The position numbers were made by a program, and so were the translations under genes. 64,000 nucleotides of DNA. Origin: Pedobacter helvus. GTDB lineage: Bacteria; Bacteroidota; Bacteroidia; Sphingobacteriales; Sphingobacteriaceae. The notes below the pieces were generated by a model, which saw nothing but the letters and a program-made list of their open reading frames with translations, made no database searches and was not told the origin of the DNA. The stretch is from the NCBI RefSeq assembly GCF_005925325.1, contig NZ_SRMP01000005.1:186001-250000 (forward strand), given 5' to 3'. Positions 50,625 through 60,359 of the stretch are shown here, one piece after another. The stretch's first letter is position 1; each line of letters opens with the position of its first letter.

Positions 50625-53008
50625 ATAAAAACTACAATAAACAGGACATTCAACTTCTTGCAATATTACTATTTATTCTTGTTTTTATAGCAGGGTGCGC
50701 CTCAACAAAATATATTGAAGACCACCAAGCCATTGTAAAAAAGGTAGAAATAGATAGTATAGGGAAAGCGTACGAAGAGGCTGCTTACACTTACGTTCAA
50801 AACGATATTAAACCGACAGAAGGTTTAGGAATTAACGTGGCTATTTATAATATCTTCAATACGAAGGATGGTAAATATCGCAAAACAAACATCAAGCCTT
50901 TAGGTAGTCCGCCACCTATACTAGACAGTACTTTAGTAGAAATATCTCGGAGCCAAATTGAAAAGTTTTTAAAGAGTAAAGGTTTTTTCAATGCAGAAGT
51001 AAAGTCTGATATTCAGGTAAAGAAGAAAAAGGCCAAACTTACTTTTACTGCGAAAACAGGAGCGCCATTTATGGTGAACGAGCTTACAAACGATATCGAA
51101 GACGAAACAGTTAAATCTTTGTATTTAAGTAATAAGGGTAATTTTTCGCGTTTACGTGTAGGCATGCAGTACGATGAAGACTCTTTATCTTACGAACGCG
51201 AAGAGATTTACAAACTTTTGCGCCAAAATGGCTATTATGATTTTGTAAGGCCTTACGTGAAATTTAGTCCCGATTCTAACCAAAATAATAATAAGGTTAA
51301 AGTAAAACTGATCATCGATAATCCAATTGATAGTACCGATAAGCATAAGGTTTACACCATTGGTGAAACAAATATCATTATTGCACCAAGTACAGATGGG
51401 TTTACGGATTCAATCACCTTGAACAAGCGAATTTTTAACCGTATTCGTTTTACTGATTTATCGGGAAAGTTCAGAAGAAACCCAATTACGCGTTATGACT
51501 TTATTAGGCCAGGGGAAAAGTATAATATTGACAACGAACAGCTTACCTACGATAGACTTTATGAGCTGAATATTTTCAAGAATGTAAAGATCGATTATTT
51601 GAAAAATAAAGATACCAGCGGCGTTGTAGACCCGGTTATTTTACTTACTCCTCAAAAAAGAATGAGTAATAGGATAGAGGGCGAAATTCCATTTAACAAC
51701 GCTACGGTAGGTTTTACTTTGAGTAATACTTATATCAATAACAATTTTTTAAGGGGAGGAGAAAAGTTTCAGTTTCAGGTGAAGGGCGGGTTGCAGTCCA
51801 GATTTTCGAATATTGGTAGTATCTTCTCAGATGTTTATCAGCGGGATTTCTCGGTTAGTGCTAGTTTAACTGTGCCACGCTTAATGGTGCCTTTTCGTAT
51901 TCCAATTATGGGTAAAAATGGCATCCCATACACTACGTTTTCGAGCAGTTATCTTTATGCTTTACAGAAGGATATTACCATTCGTAGAATTTTTATCAAT
52001 TCCATTACTTACGATTGGGTAGAGACCAAGTCTAAAATGCACTCTTTTACACCTTTAAATTTCGAGTATCGTTTTGGTAGCGTGTTAATTGATACCATAA
52101 ATGCCGGGAATGCAGAAACGGTAGTAAATAACTTTTTTAACCTGCTCTTGCTCGACAGGAAGAACGTTACGTTGGGAATGAAATATGCTTATTCCTTAAA
52201 TGCCGATAAATTATTACAAAATAAGAGTTTCATCTATTTTAGAGGTAATATTGATATTGCTGGGAACTTACTGCAGGGGATTTCGAGCTTAACTGGTAAA
52301 AAACACAGCGCTGCCAATGGCAATGAGGGTAAGATTTTAGGACTGCCCTATAATCAATATGTTAGGCCAGAGGTAGATATAAGATGGTATAAAAGCTTAG
52401 GTGCAGAATCGCAGTTGGTAACCCGTATCAATGGGGGGATAGGACACGCTTATGGTAATTCATTATCGATACCTTACGAGAAAATGTTCTATGCCGGTGG
52501 TTCAAGTGGTGTAAGAGCTTGGCAAGCAAGAACTTTAGGGCCTGGTAATTACAATAGGGCAACTATACCTTCGCAGGAAGCTAGAGCTGCAGCTTTTGGG
52601 TTTGATCAAATTGGGCAAATGCGTATCGAGGCTAACTTAGAATATCGTTTTCCTTTGGCGCATAGATTTTTTGGAGGTAAATTAAACGGTGCTACGTTCT
52701 TAGATGCTGGTAACATATGGAATATTGGCTCTGGTACTCAAACAGGAACTTATTTCAAATTCGATAAGTTAGGTGAGCAAATAGCTTTAGGTACGGGCTT
52801 AGGTTTTAGATACGATGTTCAGTTTTTCGTATTTAGATTTGATGTGGGTTTGAAGTTGAAAGATCCGCAGTTTGAAGGCGATGAGCAATGGGTGATTGGC
52901 AAGTTTATCAACGGAGGAAAAACGTTTAAGGCTAATTATTATACTACGCACAGTCCTGATAGATACCGATTTGTACAATACAATTTTGGTATCGGAATGC
53001 CTTTTTAG
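50615..53008 (+). CDS. TamL-type BamA/TamA-family outer-membrane assembly lipoprotein
   Basis: A 797-residue Omp85-family protein. The N terminus is a lipoprotein signal peptide (LLAILLFILVFIAGC, Cys28), followed by CASTKYIEDHQAIVKKVEID, typical of the lipidated TamA variant of Bacteroidota, POTRA-like repeats (SQIEKFLKSKGFFNAEV; LRQNGYYDFVRPYVKF; YDRLYELNIFKNVKID), and a C-terminal 16-stranded barrel region with MFYAGGSSGVRAWQARTLGPG (the Omp85 VRGW/Y-type motif) and ending YNFGIGMPF. It starts with TTG; no in-frame ATG would retain the lipobox. It probably works with a TamB protein encoded elsewhere. Confidence 0.9.
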   Translation: MKAYKNYNKQDIQLLAILLFILVFIAGCASTKYIEDHQAIVKKVEIDSIGKAYEEAAYTYVQNDIKPTEGLGINVAIYNIFNTKDGKYRKTNIKPLGSPPPILDSTLVEISRSQIEKFLKSKGFFNAEVKSDIQVKKKKAKLTFTAKTGAPFMVNELTNDIEDETVKSLYLSNKGNFSRLRVGMQYDEDSLSYEREEIYKLLRQNGYYDFVRPYVKFSPDSNQNNNKVKVKLIIDNPIDSTDKHKVYTIGETNIIIAPSTDGFTDSITLNKRIFNRIRFTDLSGKFRRNPITRYDFIRPGEKYNIDNEQLTYDRLYELNIFKNVKIDYLKNKDTSGVVDPVILLTPQKRMSNRIEGEIPFNNATVGFTLSNTYINNNFLRGGEKFQFQVKGGLQSRFSNIGSIFSDVYQRDFSVSASLTVPRLMVPFRIPIMGKNGIPYTTFSSSYLYALQKDITIRRIFINSITYDWVETKSKMHSFTPLNFEYRFGSVLIDTINAGNAETVVNNFFNLLLLDRKNVTLGMKYAYSLNADKLLQNKSFIYFRGNIDIAGNLLQGISSLTGKKHSAANGNEGKILGLPYNQYVRPEVDIRWYKSLGAESQLVTRINGGIGHAYGNSLSIPYEKMFYAGGSSGVRAWQARTLGPGNYNRATIPSQEARAAAFGFDQIGQMRIEANLEYRFPLAHRFFGGKLNGATFLDAGNIWNIGSGTQTGTYFKFDKLGEQIALGTGLGFRYDVQFFVFRFDVGLKLKDPQFEGDEQWVIGKFINGGKTFKANYYTTHSPDRYRFVQYNFGIGMPF

Positions 53009-53091
53009 CGATTAGGAGGCAGGAATTAGGGGTCAGGTATCGGTTAGCTATCACCAATCCAACAATGAGCTAATTCCCAACTGTTAAACAG

Positions 53092-53619
53092 TTAAACTAG
53101 GTTCTTCAAGTAATCAAATATCGTTTCGAAATAGGTGGAGATATTTAAGCCATTGCTGTAACTAAAGAAGAAGAAAATTAAGAAAATGATTACCGCCAAG
53201 TAAATGAATTTCTTGAAAGCAAAGGCCAAAAGGACAATTACCAGCGGAATAATGATGAAAAAGATCCTGCTTATTGTAATTGGGTTCAAGTCTCCATCTT
53301 TCTTGTAAACATAAAGCAATTTACTGTGCGTACCATTATCATTGGTATGTTTAACGTAAACGAAGGTAGATTTATCTATTGGCAGTGGCAATATAGCTAC
53401 TCCGTTGTTAAAAACAAGTTGCTGAGTAAAACCACTCACACTAAAGGTATAGGTACCGTTAATGGCTTCTATGGGGTTTTCTAGACTATCAGCCGCAATA
53501 ATTGCTATTTTACTGTTTTTAAGCAGGCTTTCCTTAATTATAAAATTATTGATGCTTGTGGTTTGGGCAACACTTACGCCCGATGAAAATAATAAGCAAA
53601 TGAAAACGATTAACCTCAT
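53092..53619 (-). CDS. Hypothetical exported protein with C-terminal membrane segments
   Basis: A 175-residue protein, not recognised. Signal peptide (about 1-18, SGVSVAQ), a beta-rich domain with YTFSVSGFTQQLVFNNGVAILPLP, then two hydrophobic stretches (about 116-132 and 135-152) and a polar C-terminal tail. It begins 4 bases after the patatin-barrel gene in the same direction and is thus in its operon. Confidence 0.7.
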   Translation of the reverse strand: MRLIVFICLLFSSGVSVAQTTSINNFIIKESLLKNSKIAIIAADSLENPIEAINGTYTFSVSGFTQQLVFNNGVAILPLPIDKSTFVYVKHTNDNGTHSKLLYVYKKDGDLNPITISRIFFIIIPLVIVLLAFAFKKFIYLAVIIFLIFFFFSYSNGLNISTYFETIFDYLKNLV

Positions 53620-53622
53620 GTT

Positions 53623-55938
53623 TTATTCTAAAGATCTCTTATTGTAAATTAAATAGCCAATGTGCAAAAGTACGCCATGTCTTCTCTTTGCTTCATCGTA
53701 TAAATTGTAACTTAAACTAATGGGTCCCAAAGGAGATTGATAAACTAAACCAGCTGTACCAGCGTAGTGCCAAGTGCTTAAAGTTTTTTCAAAGCCTACA
53801 CCCTGTAAACCAATTTTTTTGAATTCTTGATAAGGTAAAAATACATAACCTTCTACACGAAAATCAAGTTTTCTTTGAATATTAAAGATATTTTTTATTC
53901 CGCCAGCTGCATAATTAAATGCTCTAAAGTTTTCCAAGAAATTAGAGCGACTGTCTTGAATGGGGTAAAATGCTGGAGAGGCTATCAGCGTTGAATAATA
54001 ATTGCTGTATAAAGGTTGGTTAGAAGCCACCACTTCTGCCAAATAGCCTAGCGTATATTTTTTAGTTTTAAGGAAATAATTCTCGTAGCTAAACTTGGCA
54101 TGAACCCATTGTCTCAGGTTTTTGCTATATGCTGGTGCCATTTGTGGGCCTAAGCTGTTGGTTTGTATATTGCCAGGAGAATAATTTTCCCGTCCTGTAG
54201 TGTAGTTTATACTGAAGAGAATGTTTTTGCCTGCAGTAGCATATTGTTTTCGATTTAAAGAGTTCTTTTCGAAACTTAAACTGGTTCTAAAGCCATTAAA
54301 GACTGTACGATCTAGTAAATCGCCAACTACAAAATTTTGCGTTGGACTATAATTATCACTGTTATTGATGAACGACGAACTTAATATGATCCTGGCATTT
54401 CGATTAAGTGGCATTCCAAATTTGAAATCTATTTTACGGTCTGCTTGATCAATGTACGTAGGAGCGGGATTTTCAACAAAGATTTTACTGGTGTTGTAGT
54501 AATTCCAGTTGTTGTAGGTAAGTTCAGTAGCTAAAAATAGTGGGATTTTACTAGGGAAATCAATTCTGCCACTTAGCTGTACAGATTCGTAAAAACGGCC
54601 AGAATAAAAGTTAGCGGCAAAGGTATAGGCTCTACGATTGAGGTAATTATACTGTACACCTAAAAATACATTGCTAATAGGGCGAGTAGATATGTTACCA
54701 CCAAAATCTATTTTTAAAGCTTTTTTGGGCTGTGCAACAATTTGAAAATTATAGCTGTCGGTAGCGGCATCGTAAGAAATTTTGGGGTAAATCGCTTCAA
54801 AAACTTCGTCAGCTACTAATTTATAGTATCCACGTTTAATATCGCTTAAGTTGAAAGCCTCATTATCTCTTTTAAATAAACGTTCTACGTATTTACGTTG
54901 TTGTGAATTAACGCCAGTTACGTAAATGTTATTGAAGATGAGTTCTGCTTTCTTACTATTGAAATTGGTTCGTTTTTTGGCTAGCTCACTTGCTGTAACT
55001 CTTCTGTTTATCTTACTTTTAATGTTATCGATTTCAGCTATGGTTGCATCATAACCTTTTTTGATGAGCTCTTCTACAGGTAAAAAATTGGTAGAACTAA
55101 AATCAGCTAAATTTGGTTCTATGTAAATGCCGTTTTCGCCAACTAGTGTAGAGTCTGATTTGGATAAAAACATATAAACCAAAAACCTGTTCAGCAATCT
55201 ATCATCATCTTTAGGGTATTCGTTAAATGTTTTCGATGAAACATTGGCACCGATAATTAAATCTGGTTTAAATTCTTTCTGCATAATATCTGCCGGAAAG
55301 TTATTGTAGATACCTCCATCAAAAACAAACTTGTCGTCTAATTTTATGGGTCTGTAAATAAGCGGAACGGTCATGCTGGCTCTAACAGCTTCGGTTAAAC
55401 TGCCTTTGCTTACCATAATGCTTTTTTGCGACAGGATATCTGATGCCATACATCGGAAAGGAACTAATAGGTTGTCGAAATTATCTTTGGCAGCAGCCGA
55501 TGCTTGAGAAAAGAGCTCTAACAGGGCGAAATTTAGCGGAATATCGTTAACTAAATTTGGTCGGAAACTCAGTCGTAAACTGGTATCGATAGCCATTTTT
55601 GCCGTTACGATGGATGGGTTTGGTGCAGACTTTTGGAAATAAAAGCTATAATCACTTTGGTAACGTCCGCTCACCCAGTTTTGAAAGTCGCTGCTCAACG
55701 CAATATTTTCAATTTGTTGAGGAGTATATCCGGCAGCGTACATTGCGCCAACAATGGCCCCCATAGATGTGCCAGTAATATAGTCTATTGGAATGTTGTT
55801 TTCTTCGAGTGCTTTTAAGGTGCCAATATGTGCTAAGCCTTTGGCTCCGCCACCACTAAAAACTACCCCCACTTTTTGCGCACTAAGTTGGAATGCAATG
55901 AGTATTAGCGATATGACAAATAAACTTTTACGGAGCAT
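53623..55938 (-). CDS. Patatin-like phospholipase fused to an outer-membrane barrel (PlpD-like)
   Basis: A 771-residue exported protein. Signal peptide (FQLSAQ) then a patatin domain: oxyanion-hole SGGGAKG (28-34), nucleophile Ser58 in GTSMG, and catalytic Asp207 in FDGGIYNN. A POTRA-like segment (AELIFNNIYVTGVNSQQRKYVERLF) and a C-terminal Omp85-type beta-barrel (to LLHIGYLIYNKRS) follow. This is the type Vd secretion architecture, so the lipase is probably held or exported at the cell surface. The family cuts phospholipids, but no direct target is known here. Confidence 0.9.
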   Translation of the reverse strand: MLRKSLFVISLILIAFQLSAQKVGVVFSGGGAKGLAHIGTLKALEENNIPIDYITGTSMGAIVGAMYAAGYTPQQIENIALSSDFQNWVSGRYQSDYSFYFQKSAPNPSIVTAKMAIDTSLRLSFRPNLVNDIPLNFALLELFSQASAAAKDNFDNLLVPFRCMASDILSQKSIMVSKGSLTEAVRASMTVPLIYRPIKLDDKFVFDGGIYNNFPADIMQKEFKPDLIIGANVSSKTFNEYPKDDDRLLNRFLVYMFLSKSDSTLVGENGIYIEPNLADFSSTNFLPVEELIKKGYDATIAEIDNIKSKINRRVTASELAKKRTNFNSKKAELIFNNIYVTGVNSQQRKYVERLFKRDNEAFNLSDIKRGYYKLVADEVFEAIYPKISYDAATDSYNFQIVAQPKKALKIDFGGNISTRPISNVFLGVQYNYLNRRAYTFAANFYSGRFYESVQLSGRIDFPSKIPLFLATELTYNNWNYYNTSKIFVENPAPTYIDQADRKIDFKFGMPLNRNARIILSSSFINNSDNYSPTQNFVVGDLLDRTVFNGFRTSLSFEKNSLNRKQYATAGKNILFSINYTTGRENYSPGNIQTNSLGPQMAPAYSKNLRQWVHAKFSYENYFLKTKKYTLGYLAEVVASNQPLYSNYYSTLIASPAFYPIQDSRSNFLENFRAFNYAAGGIKNIFNIQRKLDFRVEGYVFLPYQEFKKIGLQGVGFEKTLSTWHYAGTAGLVYQSPLGPISLSYNLYDEAKRRHGVLLHIGYLIYNKRSLE

Positions 55939-55988
55939 GCTCTATAAAAGTACCGATTTTCTTCGGGTTTTAACAGCAAATTATCAGC

Positions 55989-56477
55989 TTAATTAAGTAC
56001 AAAAATAGAGTAGGTAAGGTAAGTAGCGAAGCTCACCCAAAGGAAATAAGGTAAAAATAACCAGCCCGCCAATTTATCAAAACGATAAAAAATAAATGCA
56101 TTAATGATGATCAATAGCAACAGAAGCACAATTTCTATCAGTGCAAAACCCACTTGATGCAAACCGAAAAAAATGTATGACCACATTAGGTTGAACAACA
56201 ATTGCACGATGTATATAATTACGGCCCAATGAAACCATTCCATCGTTTTACGCTTTCGCCAAACTCTAAAAGATGCAATCCCCATCAATAAGTAGAGCGT
56301 TGTCCAAACAGGGGCAAATATCCAGTTTGGTGGATTAAATGAGGGTTTGTTAATGGTAGTGTACCACGTTTTTACCGATTCCATAGTAAACATACTACCC
56401 AAAAAACCGATAGATAATGGAATGGCGATACAAATTAGGAATGCTAATATGTTAGAAACTGGGCTTTTCGTTGTCAT
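55989..56477 (-). CDS. TspO/MBR family protein
   Basis: Integral membrane protein of 162 residues with five hydrophobic helices. Family marks: WYTTINKPSFNPPNWIFAPVWTTLYLLMGIASFRVW (P-x-x-x-P-P-x-x-x-F-x-x-V-W-x-x-L-Y), and LLFNLMWSYIFFGLHQVGFALIEIVLLLL. Bacterial TspO binds tetrapyrroles and cholesterol-like ligands and responds to oxygen or stress. Alone or in an operon with the DUF5522 gene to the right. Confidence 0.95.
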   Translation of the reverse strand: MTTKSPVSNILAFLICIAIPLSIGFLGSMFTMESVKTWYTTINKPSFNPPNWIFAPVWTTLYLLMGIASFRVWRKRKTMEWFHWAVIIYIVQLLFNLMWSYIFFGLHQVGFALIEIVLLLLLIIINAFIFYRFDKLAGWLFLPYFLWVSFATYLTYSIFVLN

Positions 56478-56556
56478 GATTGATGGTTATCTCAAATAAA
56501 CAAGAATTCGATTAAAGTGTTTATTTGTAAGATAAAAATTACTATTAATCGAATGA

Positions 56557-56703
56557 CTAATTTTTTTTCTCTTTCTTCTTCCCGAAATTCCAAGGGCAAT
56601 GTTTGCATTTGTTTTTACAGCAATGCCCACGTTTAAGATGATAGGCTTTGGTAAACACCATTAAACCTTCTTCGTTGAAATAGAAATCTTCACCTTCTTT
56701 CAT
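56557..56703 (-). CDS. DUF5522 family small cysteine-rich protein
   Basis: A 48-residue gene, below most ORF-size cutoffs. It reads MKEGEDFYFNEEGLMVFTKAYH, then LKRGHCCKNKCKHCPWNFG and a poly-Lys tail. The H-L-x-R-G-x-C-C-x-x-x-C-x-H-C-P pattern, with four Cys and two His, is typical of DUF5522 and suggests a metal-binding knuckle. It lies between the MBL exonuclease and tspO in the same direction. Confidence 0.85.
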   Translation of the reverse strand: MKEGEDFYFNEEGLMVFTKAYHLKRGHCCKNKCKHCPWNFGKKKEKKN

Positions 56704-56741
56704 CTTGTTAATTACTAAATTTTAAATAATGGAACGGGTAA

Positions 56742-57692
56742 TTAATTTAAAATTTTAACAGTAAGCTCGTCTTTAAAGTGTACTTTGAGCTGTTTTCCGT
56801 CACCATGTAAAGTCCAAACTTCTTCCGGTTTTACTTCTTCAACTGTTTTGATGATACCTTGCCAATCTACATGATCAGAAATATATAAATGCAAACCGTT
56901 GCCTTGTTGTAGGTATTTCCAACCTGTGGCAAACACTCTTACTACGTTAATAGCTCTAATGTAGCTATTGAAAACCATTGGTGGCACTAAATAGATATTG
57001 CCTTCCAGTTGATGCTTCATAATCTTTCTATCGTAAACCTGATAATTTCCCAAAGCGATTCCCTGTTGTTCGTAAATATTAACGAAGGGCATAATATTGT
57101 GATGCACCAAAATCTTTTTGTCTGGGCAATGTTTGTTGATCAAAGAAATTAACCTTTGACTTTTGCCCAACGCATAAGCCCCCAACATGATATTGCTTGT
57201 TACTGTATTTAGTTTTTTGATTTCTTCTTCCGCATCCGGATGTTTCACTTCCGGGTCAGCAAAAGTAGTTTCTGTGATGAGCACATCGGCTTGTACAAAT
57301 TCAATAGGTTCGCAGGTGCTGTCGGGTTCTATTTTGTAATCGCCTGTATAAAGATAACGTACGTTTTGATACTCCATCAGCACCATCGCCGAACCCAAAA
57401 TGTGCCCCGCAGGGTAAAAACTAATTTTTACACCGTTAATCTCAAATTTTTCATGATACGATTTAACTTCAAAATTAGCAGCTGCAAATTTTTTATATCG
57501 ATGTTGCATGAAAAGCTGTGTAGCTTTGGTGCAGTACACATTTTCGTTTCCGCTTATAGCATGGTCTCCGTGAGCATGAGAAATTACAGCTTGCAGTACA
57601 GGTTCTTGTGGATCTAGATAAAAGCTGCCATAAGCGCAATATAATCCTGTTTTGGTAAGCGTGATAAAATCTTGAAGTATATGGTTGGTCAT
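56742..57692 (-). CDS. MBL-fold exonuclease-like protein (DNA ligase-associated/CPSF type)
   Basis: A 316-residue metallo-beta-lactamase-fold nuclease. Metal motif HAHGDH follows AVIS near the N terminus; FYPAGHILGSAMVLMEYQNVRYLYTGDYK gives the typical GSA and Asp region; DVLITETTFADP and YISDHVDWQGIIKTVEEVKPEEVWTLHGDG the beta-CASP-like end. The group is usually called ligase-associated exonuclease and acts in DNA repair. The usual ligase/helicase partners are not seen adjacent. The start at 57692 is preferred; a longer frame to 57743 has no family support. Confidence 0.85.
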   Translation of the reverse strand: MTNHILQDFITLTKTGLYCAYGSFYLDPQEPVLQAVISHAHGDHAISGNENVYCTKATQLFMQHRYKKFAAANFEVKSYHEKFEINGVKISFYPAGHILGSAMVLMEYQNVRYLYTGDYKIEPDSTCEPIEFVQADVLITETTFADPEVKHPDAEEEIKKLNTVTSNIMLGAYALGKSQRLISLINKHCPDKKILVHHNIMPFVNIYEQQGIALGNYQVYDRKIMKHQLEGNIYLVPPMVFNSYIRAINVVRVFATGWKYLQQGNGLHLYISDHVDWQGIIKTVEEVKPEEVWTLHGDGKQLKVHFKDELTVKILN

Positions 57693-57795
57693 TGGTTTGT
57701 GATGGGAAATGTTTTGATGGTTGATAGTTGCTATCATCACCATTAAACTGAATTCGTGTATGAGAACGTCGCTTATTTAATTATTCGAAATTTTA

Positions 57796-58392
57796 TCATT
57801 TGGCCATTTTTAGAAAGGCTTCATGTAAATCTAAAACTTGAAGGATAATAGATCTATTTTCATTGTTTTCTATAAGATAATCAGCCATTTTTAGCTTTTG
57901 TCTATCTGTAAATTGCTTGTTCATCCTCGCCAAAACCTGCTCTTCACTTACGTTATCTCTTTGGGTAACTCTTGCGATTTTTAAAGCGTGTGGTGCGGTT
58001 ACCAGAATATTCTTATCGCACATTTCATAAGAACCACTTTCGAATAAAAGCGCCGCCTCTTTTAGCGAGTAGGGTAGGTGCTGAGGTAATTTCGCGTCCC
58101 ACTCGTCAAAAGCTCTAAATACGGCTGGATGCACTAATGCATTAAGTTTATTTAACTCAGTTTCGTTATTGAAAACGATACTTGCGATATGTTTGTTGTT
58201 CAACACTCCATCTTCGAAATAACTTTGTGCACCAAAAGTGGTTTTAATGCCTTCAATTAAAATAGAATCGGTGGTCATGATTTGTTTAGCCACCGTATCT
58301 GCATAAAAAACCGGAATACCTAAGGTTTCAAACACCTTGCAAATCGTGGTTTTTCCACTGCCAATTCCACCAGTTATTCCAATCTTTAACAT
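57796..58392 (-). CDS. coaE: Dephospho-CoA kinase
   Basis: Last step of coenzyme A synthesis. A 198-residue P-loop kinase with LKIGITGGIGSGKTTICKVFETLGIPVFYADTVAK (Walker A GGIGSGKT), the acceptor-binding VHPAV segment, and KEAALLFESGSYEMCD, followed by RDNVSEEQVLARM. Its ATG overlaps the stop of the YbbR-domain gene by one base, giving a coupled pair. Confidence 0.97.
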   Translation of the reverse strand: MLKIGITGGIGSGKTTICKVFETLGIPVFYADTVAKQIMTTDSILIEGIKTTFGAQSYFEDGVLNNKHIASIVFNNETELNKLNALVHPAVFRAFDEWDAKLPQHLPYSLKEAALLFESGSYEMCDKNILVTAPHALKIARVTQRDNVSEEQVLARMNKQFTDRQKLKMADYLIENNENRSIILQVLDLHEAFLKMAK

Positions 58393-59339
58393 TATTTTTC
58401 GATGATAAAATCAACACTACTTGGCGTTATGCTCACTAGTTTAGCAAACTCTGGGAGTTTATTTATTTTAACAGAAAGCTTGTTATGTTGTAAAACTTTC
58501 CACTCATTCAAATTTACTACCGCTTTTAACTGATCCTCGTCTGTTTTAGCATAATTCGAAAGCGCAACTAATAGTACGATAGTTACCTTTTTGGGATAAA
58601 GTTTCACATCGTGATATTCCTTGTTGTTGATGATGCTCAATGGCACCTCAATGGTCTTTTCCGTGAACTCATCTACGGGAATTTTCACGCCTACATTGGC
58701 TGGGTAAATGCTAACGTTGCTAATTGGGTTTTTGAGGATATTTACCCTAACATCTACATTTTTATTAATATCGCTAAGTTTCAGGCTATCTGTATGCCAA
58801 ACGTGTATCTTCTCTAGTTCTTCATGCGGACCAGAGATATTAACGTAGGAAGGGGTAAGTTCAATTCCTTTAGAAATGCCAAATTGAGGAGCGAAGCTAA
58901 GTTTCGAAATTAATTTTAACGGCACTCTTTTGTTTGTTCTTCTAGAAAAATCGAAATACAACGTATCTGGTTTAATAGAAATGATTTTCTGGGAAGTTTC
59001 CAGTTGTCGGTTAACCTGATCTAGCTGCTCTGAGAAAACGACATAACTTCTGCTATTCAGCTTTTGCAAACTCACCGTAATCGATGGTGGTTTAATGCGT
59101 AATCGTGCAAATAACAATTGCCATCCGGTACCTTCTACTTTTAGGTCTACGGTGTCGGGCTGTAAGGCTTTAAAGGCTTTTCCTTGTGGTTCGTCTTTAT
59201 ATAAAAGTTCAGTTTGTACGGTGTAGGGATACTTTTTGTTGAGCGCCAAAAATAACCAAGCACCTACGGCGCAAAATATACATAGTAGTATTGCTCCGAA
59301 GCGTTTTTGTTCTAACCTGGTTAATTTAATAAAGGGCAT
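58392..59339 (-). CDS. YbbR/CdaR-like domain protein
   Basis: A 315-residue protein with one N-terminal membrane span (AILLCIFCAVGAWLFLALN). Repeating YbbR-type beta units follow (PDTVDLKVEGTGWQLLFARL...VSLQKL; PSYVNISGPHEELEKIHVWHTDSLKLSDINKNVDVRVNIL). YbbR proteins such as CdaR regulate the diadenylate cyclase in Firmicutes, but no cyclase gene is adjacent here. The start at 59339 places the membrane span 16 residues from the N terminus. It ends at the coaE start codon. Confidence 0.85.
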   Translation of the reverse strand: MPFIKLTRLEQKRFGAILLCIFCAVGAWLFLALNKKYPYTVQTELLYKDEPQGKAFKALQPDTVDLKVEGTGWQLLFARLRIKPPSITVSLQKLNSRSYVVFSEQLDQVNRQLETSQKIISIKPDTLYFDFSRRTNKRVPLKLISKLSFAPQFGISKGIELTPSYVNISGPHEELEKIHVWHTDSLKLSDINKNVDVRVNILKNPISNVSIYPANVGVKIPVDEFTEKTIEVPLSIINNKEYHDVKLYPKKVTIVLLVALSNYAKTDEDQLKAVVNLNEWKVLQHNKLSVKINKLPEFAKLVSITPSSVDFIIEK

Positions 59340-59352
59340 GACGTAAAAATAC

Positions 59353-59391
59353 AATAAAAAAGCCACTACAAATAAATTGAAGTGGCTTTAA
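59353..59391 (-). terminator. Terminator of yajC
   Basis: Read on the minus strand, AAAGCCACT pairs with AGTGGCTTT around a 13-nt loop and is followed by a T-tract. It lies 17 bases after the yajC stop. Confidence 0.88.
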
Positions 59392-59407
59392 AATATAAAT
59401 CTTCTAA

Positions 59408-59716
59408 CTACGCCTTTGGGGCAGCAGCTTTTGTAGCATCAAGAGAGATTGCAGATTTGTCGAAGCGGATTTTGCCTCCGCCTTCCGTTTCAATAAGGAA
59501 AGTAGTTTCTGCAGCACCTACAATTTTACCATGGATACCTGCTGTAGTTACCACTTTGTCGCCCACTTTAAGCTCTTCCACTAATTTTTTGTGGTCTTTA
59601 GCTTTTTTCATTTGTGGTCTAATCATGAAGAAATACATTACCACAGCCATTAAACCAAACATAATTAATGTTTGTGTTCCTGAGCCTCCTGCTTGTAAAA
59701 TTACTGTTGATATCAT
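59408..59716 (-). CDS. yajC: Preprotein translocase subunit YajC
   Basis: Inner-membrane accessory of the SecDF-YajC complex in protein export. A 102-residue protein with a single N-terminal membrane span (TLIMFGLMAVVMYFFMIRPQMKKAKDHKKLVEEL), then LKVGDKVVTTAGIHGKIVG and a short beta domain. The FMIRPQMKK junction and GDKVVTxxGIHG motif are family marks. The DUF1573 gene lies upstream in the same direction (96-base gap). Confidence 0.96.
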   Translation of the reverse strand: MISTVILQAGGSGTQTLIMFGLMAVVMYFFMIRPQMKKAKDHKKLVEELKVGDKVVTTAGIHGKIVGAAETTFLIETEGGGKIRFDKSAISLDATKAAAPKA

Positions 59717-59812
59717 TATTTAAATTATTGTTTTGTTATTTATTGCTGAAATGTTCATTAGTCATTAGTTCATTTGGAATTGAGTATTGTTTCTCCTACT
59801 GATCCCTAATTG

Positions 59813-60256
59813 CTATTTCTCCTTAACGTCGCCTACCAAGTGAAGTTGCTCAAAAGCAGGGTTTGCATTAGAAGTAATAGTAACTACTTTGTCTTGTAAG
59901 CCCAATTTCCCAGTACTGTCAAAAGTTACTTTAATTTCGCCATCCTCGCCTGGTTTAACTGGTGCCGTTGGATATTCTGGTTGCGTACAACCGCAAGTAG
60001 CCGTAGCATTAGTGATAATTAGAGGTGTTTTGCCAGTGTTTTTAAACTTAAAGGTATAAGTTACTTTTTCACCTTGTTTAATCTCTCCAAACTCGTAAAT
60101 CGCTTTTTCTACTTGTACTTTAGGAGCATCAGCCTCTGCAATTACAGGCGTTTCGTTGGTAATGCTGTCTGTAGATGTTGTTTCGCCTTCGCTAGTTTTG
60201 TTTTGGCAAGCACTAAAGGCAACTGCACAAAGTGCTACTAAAAAAAGTTTCTTCAT
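59813..60256 (-). CDS. DUF1573 lipoprotein
   Basis: A 147-residue lipoprotein from the ATG at 60256 (CAVAFSAC, lipobox Cys17). The mature part is one DUF1573 Ig-like domain: IYEFGEIKQGEKVTYTFKFKNTGKTPLIITNATATCGCTQPEYPTAPVKPGEDGEIKVTF. The CGCTxPxYP motif is typical. Role unknown; very common in Bacteroidota and often close to yajC, as here. Confidence 0.93.
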   Translation of the reverse strand: MKKLFLVALCAVAFSACQNKTSEGETTSTDSITNETPVIAEADAPKVQVEKAIYEFGEIKQGEKVTYTFKFKNTGKTPLIITNATATCGCTQPEYPTAPVKPGEDGEIKVTFDSTGKLGLQDKVVTITSNANPAFEQLHLVGDVKEK

Positions 60257-60359
60257 TGTGTTATTTTTGTTGTTGAGAAGTTGAAAAGTTGTAAGGTTGA
60301 AATTTTGTAAAGTTAACGTTGGTTGTTTCATCATTTACTCATTCTCTCATTCAAAATTT

